Below, piece by piece: positions 18,737 to 27,958 of a DNA stretch of 64,000 nt (position 1 is the first letter of the stretch; every line of letters begins with the position of its first letter). The notes under the pieces were generated by a model that ran no database searches, was not told the origin of the DNA, and saw only the letters and a program-made list of their open reading frames with translations. The translations under genes and the position numbers were made by a program. Source of the DNA: an uncultured bacterium (GTDB lineage Bacteria; Verrucomicrobiota; Lentisphaeria; Victivallales; Victivallaceae); assembly GCA_900551245.1 (NCBI GenBank), contig URVC01000004.1, positions 62,001-126,000 of the forward strand, in the 5' to 3' direction.

Positions 18737-18790
18737 TTGAAATCTCACCATTGCTTAAGTATATTATACCGGGAAACGGCCTTTTTGAAA
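18737..18790. promoter_or_regulatory. Overlapping divergent promoters of module B
   Basis: Forward: TTGAAA (18737-18742), 17 bp, TATATT (18760-18765), for the AraC gene. Reverse: TTTCAA (18790-18785), 16 bp, TATAAT (18768-18763), for the pseudopilin and hydrolase. The two -10 elements overlap within GTATATTATAC (18759-18769), whose arms GTATA and TATAC are inverted repeats. Polymerase could not occupy both at once, so a regulator bound here would switch both directions together. Confidence 0.6.
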
Positions 18791-18843
18791 ACATCAAATT
18801 TTGCCGTTCTTATATCAAAAATTGTCGTCGGGGAGAAACCGGA

Positions 18844-19758
18844 ATGAGCGAGGAAGCCGAAAATGCAGTTCGATGCTTTGAGCATTGGAGTCGAACGCAC
18901 GTTGTCTTTTATCATAATGATACGCGATTGACTGCCATGTTTCCCTTCAACCGGAGCATTCACAAGGAGAATGTCTGCCGAAGCATCAAACTCTGCGGCT
19001 ATGAGCGTACCTGCCAGCGATTTGATCAGGAACAGCTGCTGGCCAATGCCTGGAAATTCCGGAACGGCGGCATCAAACTGTGCCCGGGCGGTGTATGGGA
19101 GTGGATTCATGCCGTCTACTGGCAGGATGATCTTCTGGGAATCCTTCTGGCCGGAAGCCGCCGGGCAAATTCAAAACTTGCACGGAAATATCCGGTTTAC
19201 CAGAGTTCGGAGCCGCCCTGGCAACTTCCGGCCGACTGCGATGCCGACGCGCTCCTGCCGGTCGACGAAGCAAACAACGAAGATGAATGGATTATGGAAG
19301 GGCTCCGACAGCTGGCTGCGCGACTCCAGAATCTCGCCCACCGCCAATGCGAAAAGAGTCTCGGCGAAAACCGGTTGTCACAGGCAGATCGACTCAGGCT
19401 GCTCATTGACCGCTGGTACAGAATTAATGGATTCAACATCAGGTTTCTCGCCCGTCACTACCACCTGAGTGCAAGCCGGATGTATCATGTGATCAAGCAG
19501 GAGACCGGGAAATCTCTCAAAGAGCTGGTGAACGAAATCCGATTGGCAGATGCACGCAATCTGCTGGAACACTCCAGTTTTCAGATCGGGCAGATCGCTG
19601 ATTACTGCGGCTTCTCGACGAGCGCCTATTTTTTCCGCGTATTCAAAAAAGAGTTCGGCATGACGCCGCAGGAATACCGGGAAACATTTCTACACGGCAA
19701 GTCCGCCTCGAACAAGCCGGAGAAAAACAGGAGATCCCCCTCCCCGTCTCGCCCCTGA
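18844..19758 (+). CDS. AraC-family transcriptional regulator with PocR-like sensor domain, module B
   Basis: The 304-residue regulator has an N-terminal domain of about 150 residues with the Cys-rich pattern of PocR-type sensor domains (ENVCRSIKLCGYERTCQRFD, then CPGGVWEWIHAVYWQDDLLGILLAG). The C-terminal 100 residues hold the two AraC helix-turn-helices: FLARHYHLSASRMYHVIKQ and IGQIADYCGFSTSAYFFRVF, ending KKEFGMTPQEYR. ATG 18844 follows GGGGAG, and the predicted promoter lies about 75 bp upstream. It is transcribed away from the pseudopilin-hydrolase operon and probably activates it. The ligand is not identifiable. Confidence 0.9.
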   Translation: MSEEAENAVRCFEHWSRTHVVFYHNDTRLTAMFPFNRSIHKENVCRSIKLCGYERTCQRFDQEQLLANAWKFRNGGIKLCPGGVWEWIHAVYWQDDLLGILLAGSRRANSKLARKYPVYQSSEPPWQLPADCDADALLPVDEANNEDEWIMEGLRQLAARLQNLAHRQCEKSLGENRLSQADRLRLLIDRWYRINGFNIRFLARHYHLSASRMYHVIKQETGKSLKELVNEIRLADARNLLEHSSFQIGQIADYCGFSTSAYFFRVFKKEFGMTPQEYRETFLHGKSASNKPEKNRRSPSPSRP

Positions 19759-19852
19759 CCCTCTTCGCCGCCCCCTGCAGCATCCATTCTGCAAAGTCGT
19801 AATTCGACAGGGACTTCCCGCCATCTCGCGCCGGAGCGGGAAACCGGTTCGA

Positions 19853-19885
19853 AGCCTCTGCCATCCCTCCGGCGGGGGCTGTTTT
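19853..19885 (+). terminator. Probable intrinsic terminator after the module B AraC gene
   Basis: A 10-bp stem with two G-U pairs (AGCCTCTGCC/GGCGGGGGCT, loop ATCCCTCC) is followed by GTTTT. The 94 bp between the AraC stop and this stem hold no gene I can support. Confidence 0.5.
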
Positions 19886-19937
19886 CCCGTTTCGCCCAAA
19901 AGGTGACAAAACAATAAGTAATGTAACATCATTGCAA

Positions 19938-19966
19938 TTGCTTTTCCTTGCAGTTTCGCCTATAAT
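19938..19966 (+). promoter_or_regulatory. Sigma70-type promoter of module C
   Basis: TTGCTT (19938-19943), an exact 17-bp spacer and a consensus TATAAT (19961-19966) lie about 35 bp before the (alpha/alpha)6 glycosidase gene. No other good promoter is evident before the next genes up to 29668, so it may drive the whole module. Confidence 0.65.
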
Positions 19967-19999
19967 TAATATAACGAAACAATCGATAAGGAGACGACG

Positions 20000-21619
20000 A
20001 TGACTACACTGCCGGGAAGTTTCATTGCAACAGGCAATATTCCCTATGCGACGACCGGGTATCACGAAGAGCCGCTGTCACTGCTCTTCGGCATGTGCAA
20101 CGGCGCCATGCAATTCAACAACCGGGTCTTTCTGTACGGCGACAGACTGATCCGGGTGAACTTGAACTGGATCCGGGACTACATCCTCACCATGAAAGGG
20201 TTCCGGTACACGGAACCGGATCTGGTCAGCTTCCCGGACCTGCTGCTCGAGAAACAGCATCCGAAAGGCTTTTTCTATGAGATCATCGCCCCCCTCACAG
20301 ACGGGCATTCCGGCCGGCCGTGGGTGGAAAACGGCGTGCGTCACCAGATTTCCTCCCCGGAATGCTGCTATTATGAAGAGGGACTCGACTTCGGTCTCTG
20401 CCGCCTCGAACTCGAGGCCGACATCGAATACCTGATGGTCGAAGGGGTCTACATGATCTGGCAGGCGACCGGGGATGACGACTGGCTGAAACGCAATCTG
20501 CCGCGGGTCGAAAAAGGGTTGCGCTACGTCGTCACCGATCCCCTGCGCTGGGATGCCGCTCACGGCCTGGCCAAACGGCCGCGCACGCTCGACACCTGGG
20601 ATTTTCTGGACAGCGCCCGCTCCCAGACCGATCGGGAAATTCATCCTGACGACCCCATGGGAATCTTCCACGGCGACAACACCGGCTTGTATCACTCCAA
20701 ACTGCTGATGGCGAAACTCTATCGCTATCTCGGCGATGAAGCCTCCGCCGTCCGGCACGAGGAGGAGGCCGCCGCGTTGCGCGAACGGATCATGAAGTAT
20801 CTGTGGAACGGCGACTTTTTCCGCCACTTCCTGCCGCTGGATTCGGTGAATTACGGCGTGGACGAGGAGCGGCAGATGAGCCTCTCCAACGCCTATGCGC
20901 TGAACCGGGAGATCCTCGATTTTGACCAGAAGCGGCGCGTCATCGCCTCCTACCGGGCGATGCGGGAGAAATATCAGGGAGAATTTGACGACTTCCGCAA
21001 TCTGGAACCGCCCTACCCGCTCTTTCACGGAATGAAGGCCGGAGCTTACGTCAACGGCGCCATCGCCCCGTTTGTCGCCGGCGAGCTGGCGCTCGGCGCG
21101 TTCGAGACCGGCGAAGAGGAGTACGGGGTGGACATTTTGAAACGGATGGGGCGCAAAATCAGCCGCGACGGAAAAGTGGCGTTTCTCTACGACTACTCCG
21201 GCAACGACATCGGCGGCGGACCGCGCTGCTGGTGCGGCGCCGAGCTCATGCATGCCGAATGCGCCGGACTGGCGGGGGTGGTGGACAACGGCAAACTGTT
21301 CCGCGACGTGACGCTTTCGCCGCGCTTCGTCGCCGCCGGGGAGAAAAAGGCACACGTCCGCCTCGAATATGCGGCGTCTGGCGCCGCAGTGGAATACCAT
21401 TACACATGGGATGCGGCGAAAGGCCAAATCACCTTCTCCCTGCTCTCACAGCATGAACGGTGCCGTCTGCGGATGCTCCTGCCGAACAATGCCGGTACCC
21501 CCTCGTGCCGCATCGACGATGTACCGGTTCCCGGCCGCCTCGAACAGGTGGGCAGCAGCCGGTATCTGGTGATTGACACATTTCCGGCAGAAAAAACGGG
21601 GATCATTGATTTTGAATGA
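20000..21619 (+). CDS. Cytoplasmic six-hairpin (alpha/alpha)6-barrel glycosidase, module C
   Basis: The 539-residue protein has no signal peptide. Its middle part (TWDFLDSARSQTD, GDNTGLYHSKLLMAKLYRYLGD, NAYALNREILDFDQ, FHGMKAGAYVNGAIAPFVAGEL) has the spaced helix pairs and acidic clusters of six-hairpin glycosidases such as GH63 or GH78-like enzymes. A small beta domain ends the protein (RLEYAASGAAVEYHYTWD). It would hydrolyse an imported oligosaccharide. The exact family and substrate are not recognisable. ATG 20000 has an AAGGAG site. Its last four bases overlap the start of the transporter gene (ATGA), so the two are translationally coupled. Confidence 0.75.
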   Translation: MTTLPGSFIATGNIPYATTGYHEEPLSLLFGMCNGAMQFNNRVFLYGDRLIRVNLNWIRDYILTMKGFRYTEPDLVSFPDLLLEKQHPKGFFYEIIAPLTDGHSGRPWVENGVRHQISSPECCYYEEGLDFGLCRLELEADIEYLMVEGVYMIWQATGDDDWLKRNLPRVEKGLRYVVTDPLRWDAAHGLAKRPRTLDTWDFLDSARSQTDREIHPDDPMGIFHGDNTGLYHSKLLMAKLYRYLGDEASAVRHEEEAAALRERIMKYLWNGDFFRHFLPLDSVNYGVDEERQMSLSNAYALNREILDFDQKRRVIASYRAMREKYQGEFDDFRNLEPPYPLFHGMKAGAYVNGAIAPFVAGELALGAFETGEEEYGVDILKRMGRKISRDGKVAFLYDYSGNDIGGGPRCWCGAELMHAECAGLAGVVDNGKLFRDVTLSPRFVAAGEKKAHVRLEYAASGAAVEYHYTWDAAKGQITFSLLSQHERCRLRMLLPNNAGTPSCRIDDVPVPGRLEQVGSSRYLVIDTFPAEKTGIIDFE

Positions 21620-22497
21620 TTTACGGAGTCATTCTACTTCTTTTAACCGGCCTTTGCTGGGTCGGGATCGGCATTACCGTCAGCCAGGCGGCGGCGGAAC
21701 GGCTGGATATGAATTTCATCCAGTTCGGGGCCTCGCTGCTGGTTGCCGCCGCGGCGGCCGGTGCGATTCTGTTTCAGCCGCCGCTGGCCGGAACGTTGCA
21801 TCAAAAAGTGCTGATCTGCGGAGCCGTCCTGCTTGCCGGAATGAGCAACTATCTGATGTTGAATCTGATGCGCTGCGCCATGGTCCTCGGGGACAATGGC
21901 GCGGTATGGGGCATCACGCAGAGTGCGCTGCTCTGTCCGTTCGTGATGGGGATGCTGTTCTTTCAGGTGGCGCCGACCTGGAACCGGCTGGGCGGTCTGG
22001 CGCTGCTTCTGGGAGGAATCTTCCTGTTCAGCCGCGCCGTTCCGCTCCGCGGGAAGCGGTCGCGGAAATGGCTGTGGCCGGCCTTCGGAGCGTTTGCCGC
22101 CTCGGGGTTGGCGCAATGTTTTGCCAATTTGCCGTCCTACTGGGGAGAGATCGGGATGAGCAGCGAACTGCGCGCCTGTCTGGTCCAGTTCGGCACCGTC
22201 TCGCTGTTTGCGCTGACGGCGCCGTTTGCGCGGCGCAGGATACGGCCGAAAGGGTGCTGGAAAGCGATTCTTCTGTTGAGCGTGGTGCAGATTCTCGCCT
22301 TGTTTTTCTTCTTTTACCGTGGTCTGAACATCGTGGCGGAACAGGGAGGCGGCTCGATCGGCTATCCGATTGCGCAGGGAAGCTGCATCGCATTTTTTCT
22401 GCTGTACAACCGGTTCATCCGGCACGAACCGTGTTCCACGTGTGTATTCTGGGCATTTCCGCTGATCTGCGGCGGAATCGTCCTGATGGCCTTATAG
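21616..22497 (+). CDS. DMT-superfamily (RhaT/EamA-like) membrane transporter, module C
   Basis: This 293-residue protein consists almost wholly of ten hydrophobic helices, beginning MIYGVILLLLTGLCWVGIGI and ending FPLICGGIVLMAL. It shows the internal two-fold repeat of drug/metabolite transporters. Its size and its overlap with a sugar-hydrolase gene suggest a sugar permease like RhaT or GRP-type carriers. It probably imports the product that the coupled cytoplasmic glycosidase then cleaves. There is no soluble domain. The substrate is inferred only from context. Confidence 0.75.
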   Translation: MIYGVILLLLTGLCWVGIGITVSQAAAERLDMNFIQFGASLLVAAAAAGAILFQPPLAGTLHQKVLICGAVLLAGMSNYLMLNLMRCAMVLGDNGAVWGITQSALLCPFVMGMLFFQVAPTWNRLGGLALLLGGIFLFSRAVPLRGKRSRKWLWPAFGAFAASGLAQCFANLPSYWGEIGMSSELRACLVQFGTVSLFALTAPFARRRIRPKGCWKAILLLSVVQILALFFFFYRGLNIVAEQGGGSIGYPIAQGSCIAFFLLYNRFIRHEPCSTCVFWAFPLICGGIVLMAL

Positions 22498-22534
22498 AAC
22501 CGAGCAAGAATAATTTATTTGAAAGGAAGAGCTT

Positions 22535-23314
22535 ATGAAGAAACAAACCAATCAAAAAAGCAGTATTTTCACCCTTATCGAACTCCTGATCGTCATCGCG
22601 ATCATCGCCATTCTCGCAGCGATGCTGCTGCCTGCGTTGAACAAAGCGCGAAGCAGTGCACGAAGCAGCCGGTGTATCAGTAATTGCAAGCAAATTGGCT
22701 TTGCTGTTTTCGCATATGCAGCGGACTACCGAGATTTTGCTCCGCCGTTGCAATCGGATAGTTGGAGACTGCGGGCGTTTAATAACATTGTAGGTATTTT
22801 CAGACCTGCCGGACTTACAGAACTTGCAGAGCCAGGCATTCAAGGAAGATATTTATCTATTAAGTTGCTTGCCTGTCCGGAAATGCCTTCACAAAACATG
22901 ACAGGCACAGGTACGGTCGACAATATTCGATATGACTGGTGGGTAATGAATTCGCATTATGGGATCAATGAGCACCTGTATGATGCAAACCGTATAAATA
23001 CAGACGGGGGGAGCATTCGACTCGGCTCCATTCACTCTCCTGCCGCCAAGTATTTGTTAGTAGACAGTTGGAATAATACTTCTGCGAAAATTCCGAATAT
23101 GAACCTCGGACACTGGCGCCTGAGCACAACTGCGTTCTCACAAACATCGACATCATATGCTACTTTTGCCGGACGACATCCCAACAACCGTTTTAATGCC
23201 GCGCGCGTTGATGGCAGTGTAAAGAGCGGGAGAGTTGATAATCCAGTGAATCCATATATTCAACTAGATCTACAGAGCTCATCCAATCCGACAGCATTTA
23301 TCTATAATCAATAG
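22535..23314 (+). CDS. Pseudopilin-like prepilin-type protein, module C
   Basis: The 259-residue protein starts MKKQTNQKSSI and enters the pilin helix at FTLIELLIVIAIIAILAAM. The residue before the Phe is Ile rather than Gly. Cysteines lie in SSRCISNCKQIG and LLACPEMPS, and the C-terminal motif is degenerate (AGRHPNNRFNAARVDGS). An AAAGGA site precedes ATG 22535. Base composition changes inside this gene: the first 130 bases, coding for the conserved helix, are as GC-rich as the DNA to the left, while the rest and the next three genes are clearly richer in A and T. It lies 37 bp after the transporter gene and before the GH13-like gene. Confidence 0.88.
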   Translation: MKKQTNQKSSIFTLIELLIVIAIIAILAAMLLPALNKARSSARSSRCISNCKQIGFAVFAYAADYRDFAPPLQSDSWRLRAFNNIVGIFRPAGLTELAEPGIQGRYLSIKLLACPEMPSQNMTGTGTVDNIRYDWWVMNSHYGINEHLYDANRINTDGGSIRLGSIHSPAAKYLLVDSWNNTSAKIPNMNLGHWRLSTTAFSQTSTSYATFAGRHPNNRFNAARVDGSVKSGRVDNPVNPYIQLDLQSSSNPTAFIYNQ

Positions 23315-23421
23315 AAAGATACAACAATGCAAGAAACAAACGGTTATCAGAGAAAAGAGACACCTTTGTTGAACAACTACGAGTAAAACAAAGTGATATC
23401 TCACACAGAAGGAAAAAATTG

Positions 23422-26400
23422 ATGAGAAGACATATATTTATTTCAGTCGCTGTATTGTTTTCCCTCATGCAAATACAGGCAGCCAAACCACTCCAGCTGA
23501 AAAATCAAAATCTCATTTTGTCTTTTAATCCTGATAACGGTGCACTTTTAGAAATTTTAGCGACTGAAAAAATTCGTATTGCCTTAAAAACAGGCCCTCA
23601 ACAACAAGTTCAAGAAAAAAACGGCGAGTGGAATGATTCCCCAGCAAAACTGAAATCATGGAAAACAGGAGAAACTTCAAAGGGCAAAACCTTGACCCTT
23701 CTGCTTCAACAGCCTGGCTGGGACATTGAATCCGTATATCAACTCTTTGGAAATGAATCGATGTTTTCACATTCAAGTATTTGGAAAAGAACCGCGAATG
23801 ATTCATTTTCCACCAAACAGTTCCGCTATCGACTGAATGGACTTGTTATCGGTAATCCGGAAAAATGTATTTTGGAATACCCCAGTCACTGGCCGCCGAG
23901 AACTCGCAGGCTCACCTCCGAACCGCAACCGCCACGAGGGGATTCGGACCACATGCGTGGAGCTATTCTATACAATGAAGAAAAACGGCTGGGCTTGAGT
24001 TTCACGATGCAGACATTCCGCTCGGACTTCAGAATCGCGTCTCGTAACAACGGAAATACTGTCGATTTCTGGAGCGAGTACAATGGCAGAGCCGTGATGA
24101 AACCGGGTGATTCGCAGCAAACAGGGGAAACGCTTATCTCCATCAAACAAGGATCAAAACGAGAACTCGCAGCAAGCCTAGGCGAAGCGTGGCTGAAAAA
24201 CGGTTTTACAGTGCTTGCACGTCCGAACTGGACTGACGGAGCAGTTCTCTATTCGGCATTTCCCCAAGGCTCGGTGAACTCGCGAGGTGCTGAAATCGGT
24301 GGACTTGAACCATTCCGGAAATATATTCTGCCTCGCTTGTCGATGCTAGGCATCAATATATGCTGGCTAAACCCTTTCAATGAAGGAGGTTATGCAGTTC
24401 ATTCCTATTATCAATTTCAAAAGGGGGTGGGAGTGGAGCAGGACCTTGTCAATCTAGCTCGAGATGCTCACTCCAGAAAAATCAATATCTTAATGGACCT
24501 GATTCCACACGGCCCCAAACCCGGGAAACCTTATGCAGAAAAAATCCTGAAGGAACATCCTGAATGGATTTCCCGCAAAAGTGATGGTTCACCTAAACTC
24601 TGGTGGGGGGGATACGCGATGGATTACGCCTCTCCGGGCTGGCAGAAGGCAATGGCGGATCTTGCCTCCTATTATATCAACAAAGCAGATATTGACGGCT
24701 GGCGTGTGGACTGTGCACGTTATTCGCCCGACAATGAATGTCCAACCGACGGACGTATTCCATCTCAATCCGGTACGGAAGGCGCACTCAAACTTATGAA
24801 AACCGTTCATGAGTCGATCAATGCTCACAAGCCAGAAACAATTCTGCTCGGCGAGTGTCATACCTTAACTCATCTCTCCTCCATGGAATTCATCTATGAC
24901 AGCGCGCTCGGATACAATGTGATTCCCTCTCTCCAGGGCCAGCTTCCGGAAGAATGGGTCCCGAAATTGAAACAATACATGGACCGGAATACCAGCGCAA
25001 TTCCGCAGGAAATGTTCCGCGGACTGATGCACTTTTCTGAAAATCACGATATGCTCAAGAGTCTGTATCGACTTGGTGCAGGTCATACGAGGGCACTATT
25101 CTCCCTCAATTTCCTTATTCCCGGCATCCCTCTTGTCAACTACGATCAAGACAACGGATTTGGCCTTCATCTGAAAAAACTTGCTGCTCTCCGCAAACGG
25201 CCTGAATTCATCAACGGAGAAGCGCTGTACAAACAGACAGAGACAGACGCCCCAACCGTATTCACGTTCACGCGGCAACTTCCGGAACAATTTTCCGCTG
25301 TAGCAATCAACTTTTCAGGAACAGAAAAAGATGTGACAATGACCTGTCCGGAAAAAAGCATAAAAGCAGTCAAAAAAAACAGTCTAATTGGCAAAGAACT
25401 TTACGACAACGCCCCGTTTCTCATTCAAGGGAACAAATTATCATTCAAGATTCCTCCTTATGGGACACGTGTATTCGCATTCTCACAGGAATTTGAGAAT
25501 GCGTCGTCGGCAATAACAACGACTCCAACAACCGTGACAACTCCAACAGCAACGAACTCAAAAACGATTCGGGTCTCAGAGTCCGGAGATTCTATTTTGG
25601 TGGAAACTCCATATAGCCATGCTGAATTTCGAAATGGCTTTCCTGTCTCATTAAAAGACCGCTTCGGCCGGGAATTTCTCTCGCCAATCCCATGGATCAA
25701 TCAAGCGAAATTTGAAAAATGGAATATTGAAAAAAAAACGGAACGAATTATTTTACAGGGAAGAGGTATTTTTGGAAAAAACTCAACTCCCTGGGAAATC
25801 TCCTATGAAACCAGAAACGGATCTGAATGGAAAATCCGGCTGAAAACAAGTCATGACAGCAAATTGTTCCTTGAGCTACCACTTGCAGACGACCTGGACG
25901 AGTGGTATGCCGGCTGCCTGGAAGGACCGCTTCACGATTTTCCGGCGATCACGCATCCTGCAGGAGATCAGTTTGAACTACAGGAAACAAACCGCTGGCC
26001 CAATCCAACCTGGGAATTGATGATGCAATCAAAAAGCGGAATATTGCTTCAGTCTTCAATCATGCCGCTGGATCCTGAATATGGACAGCTGACATTTCGC
26101 GGCGGGAACACGTGGATGGGATTGCGTTTTGCCCCGGAAGACCATATTGAGTTGTTTCTGCGAGAAAGGAGCAAATGGAATTCCGGACTCACATTGCGGA
26201 TTGCATCCCGCGACGGCAAGCCGTTAAATTGCGGATGGGATATCCGTCTGGATGATCCGCCCGTTTTCCGTACCCGGCCCATGACCGGTTCAGGATGGAG
26301 TTTGAATATTGACAGTACCGCACACCGCTTTTGCAATACGGCGTACGCTTTGACGCTCCGACGCAATCTCGGCGGAAATTTTTATCAAATGACGGATGCG

Positions 26401-27030
26401 TCAGGGAAAGAGGTCCTGATCAAAAAAACGGAACTTGCAGGAAACAATGGCTTTTTTCTGTCACAGCGAGATACTGAATCGGGAAAAATTCTGGAACGTC
26501 TCTGTACAAATACTTTGAACTGTGAAACAGCAATGAAGCAGTTTCGAGAGAAAAACAGAATTCATTACAATTTCTCCGGTAAAGTGAAAAGTCCCGCTCA
26601 CTATTCCAGATATGATGCACGTACTCAGGTGGCCTATTCGATTGATTACTTGATGGATGAAACAAACAAACTCCGTCAAAACGTCAAACTGGATATCCTG
26701 CCTGATGCCAAACGCGAAGGCTCTCTTTTCTATGACTACACTCTACCTGAACCGAAAACAGTACGATTCGATAACAAAATATTCTTTCCGAAAAAGGGCG
26801 CATTTCTGACTGTACCGGCTGACAAACTCGGTCCAGGAAAATGTTTGACATTCCATATGAAAAATGGAACACAATGGTTATTTTCCATCCCGCAGTCTAA
26901 AGGGATTGTCGGAATCAGGCTGGAAGGCGCTCCCAATGGCAATACAATCCTTTCTGTCCGCATCATGGATCAAGTCAAAGGAACCAGTCATAGTCAAGCT
27001 GTGTTCTCCATTGAATTGGAAATCCTCTAA
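23422..27030 (+). CDS. Secreted GH13-like (alpha-amylase family) enzyme fused to a large C-terminal domain, module C
   Basis: This 1202-residue protein has a signal peptide (MMRRHIFISVAVLFSLMQIQA) and an N-terminal beta domain. The GH13 barrel starts near residue 270 (WTDGAVLYSAFPQGS). Active-site regions are present: DLIPHG (region I, altered from the usual DxxxNH), nucleophile D430 in GWRVDCARY, acid/base E478 in LLGECHT and the transition-state Asp D543 in FSENHDM. After a Thr-rich linker at about 692-714 (TTTPTTVTTPTATNS) come some 490 further residues of beta-rich sequence that I do not recognise. It should cleave or transfer alpha-glucosidic bonds outside the cytoplasm. ATG 23422 follows AAGGA. 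The stop overlaps the next start (TAATG). Confidence 0.85.
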   Translation: MRRHIFISVAVLFSLMQIQAAKPLQLKNQNLILSFNPDNGALLEILATEKIRIALKTGPQQQVQEKNGEWNDSPAKLKSWKTGETSKGKTLTLLLQQPGWDIESVYQLFGNESMFSHSSIWKRTANDSFSTKQFRYRLNGLVIGNPEKCILEYPSHWPPRTRRLTSEPQPPRGDSDHMRGAILYNEEKRLGLSFTMQTFRSDFRIASRNNGNTVDFWSEYNGRAVMKPGDSQQTGETLISIKQGSKRELAASLGEAWLKNGFTVLARPNWTDGAVLYSAFPQGSVNSRGAEIGGLEPFRKYILPRLSMLGINICWLNPFNEGGYAVHSYYQFQKGVGVEQDLVNLARDAHSRKINILMDLIPHGPKPGKPYAEKILKEHPEWISRKSDGSPKLWWGGYAMDYASPGWQKAMADLASYYINKADIDGWRVDCARYSPDNECPTDGRIPSQSGTEGALKLMKTVHESINAHKPETILLGECHTLTHLSSMEFIYDSALGYNVIPSLQGQLPEEWVPKLKQYMDRNTSAIPQEMFRGLMHFSENHDMLKSLYRLGAGHTRALFSLNFLIPGIPLVNYDQDNGFGLHLKKLAALRKRPEFINGEALYKQTETDAPTVFTFTRQLPEQFSAVAINFSGTEKDVTMTCPEKSIKAVKKNSLIGKELYDNAPFLIQGNKLSFKIPPYGTRVFAFSQEFENASSAITTTPTTVTTPTATNSKTIRVSESGDSILVETPYSHAEFRNGFPVSLKDRFGREFLSPIPWINQAKFEKWNIEKKTERIILQGRGIFGKNSTPWEISYETRNGSEWKIRLKTSHDSKLFLELPLADDLDEWYAGCLEGPLHDFPAITHPAGDQFELQETNRWPNPTWELMMQSKSGILLQSSIMPLDPEYGQLTFRGGNTWMGLRFAPEDHIELFLRERSKWNSGLTLRIASRDGKPLNCGWDIRLDDPPVFRTRPMTGSGWSLNIDSTAHRFCNTAYALTLRRNLGGNFYQMTDASGKEVLIKKTELAGNNGFFLSQRDTESGKILERLCTNTLNCETAMKQFREKNRIHYNFSGKVKSPAHYSRYDARTQVAYSIDYLMDETNKLRQNVKLDILPDAKREGSLFYDYTLPEPKTVRFDNKIFFPKKGAFLTVPADKLGPGKCLTFHMKNGTQWLFSIPQSKGIVGIRLEGAPNGNTILSVRIMDQVKGTSHSQAVFSIELEIL

Positions 27031-27935
27031 TGAAAATATTATCTCTGTTTTTCTGCATTCCTCTGATTGTCGGCGGTTGTATGGTCAACTCTGATAAGGA
27101 GCGCGATAAGAGACTTCTCGACTATTATCAGAACCGACGGGGGACACCGGCTGAATATTGCGCCAAAATGGTGAAAGATTTCAGCATGGTCCGATATAGA
27201 GTTTCTCTGACAGGCGGAATGCCATCCTATGCAAAATCATTAGCTCGTAAAGAGCTGTGCAAGCTCGAAGCTGAAATTCAAAAAGGGATGGCTTGGAAAC
27301 AGGCACTTTCGACAGCTGAGATTCCGTTTCAACTAACTCCCCCGACAATAGATGGAATAATTGCTCCGGAGGAGTGGAAACATGCACTTGTTTACAGAGG
27401 AGAATACGACTTGGGAAGTACACAGCAGCAAAATACATCAAGCAATTTTTATATTATGTATGACAAAAATTATATATATTTTGCCGCTCAAATTGAAGAC
27501 CATGATATTCAACTTGATAATACAACGCCTCCATATTGGAATGACTCAGTGGAATTATTTCTGCGCCCCGATAATCGGCTCGATAATTATCTGGAACTTG
27601 TCGTTCCTCCGGAAGGCGAGCACTATTCTGCGTGGTGCGTCCAACCACCGGATCGACGCTTCGATATCAGCGTCAGGAAAATGAAAGGAATTACGACTGC
27701 GGCACGAGCAACGCCAAACGGGTATGAAGTAGAGGGGAAAATTGCTTTTTTGGAACTACCCGGGTATTTGCTTGGTAATCCACCGCATCCGGGAGATCCC
27801 ATGAATTTCATGTTCGTACACTGTAATCGGACTTTTTCTGGCAAATATACTCGTTCGACGCCAATCCCTTTTCTCTATGACGGTCACAACATTTACGGGT
27901 ATATTCGAGGAACACTTGGCGCAAGCACAAAATAA
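27030..27935 (+). CDS. Lipoprotein with CBM9/DOMON-like domain, module C
   Basis: The 301-residue protein begins MKILSLFFCIPLIVGGC, a lipoprotein signal whose lipobox VGGC would be cleaved before Cys17. A helical region of about 80 residues follows. A CBM9/DOMON-like domain runs from about residue 105 (PPTIDGIIAPEEW, YIYFAAQIED, WNDSVELFLRPDN) to the C-terminus. It is probably membrane-anchored and binds sugar. The start codon overlaps the stop of the GH13-like gene, so the two are coupled, and it may tether substrate near that enzyme. Confidence 0.78.
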   Translation: MKILSLFFCIPLIVGGCMVNSDKERDKRLLDYYQNRRGTPAEYCAKMVKDFSMVRYRVSLTGGMPSYAKSLARKELCKLEAEIQKGMAWKQALSTAEIPFQLTPPTIDGIIAPEEWKHALVYRGEYDLGSTQQQNTSSNFYIMYDKNYIYFAAQIEDHDIQLDNTTPPYWNDSVELFLRPDNRLDNYLELVVPPEGEHYSAWCVQPPDRRFDISVRKMKGITTAARATPNGYEVEGKIAFLELPGYLLGNPPHPGDPMNFMFVHCNRTFSGKYTRSTPIPFLYDGHNIYGYIRGTLGASTK

Positions 27936-27958
27936 AACGTATCAATAAAGGAATCATT

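Noticed and set aside
18541..18843. Extended N-terminus of the module B AraC gene
   Set aside because: The frame stays open leftwards but overlaps the pseudopilin gene and the promoter; ATG 18844 has a good ribosome site and begins the sensor domain.
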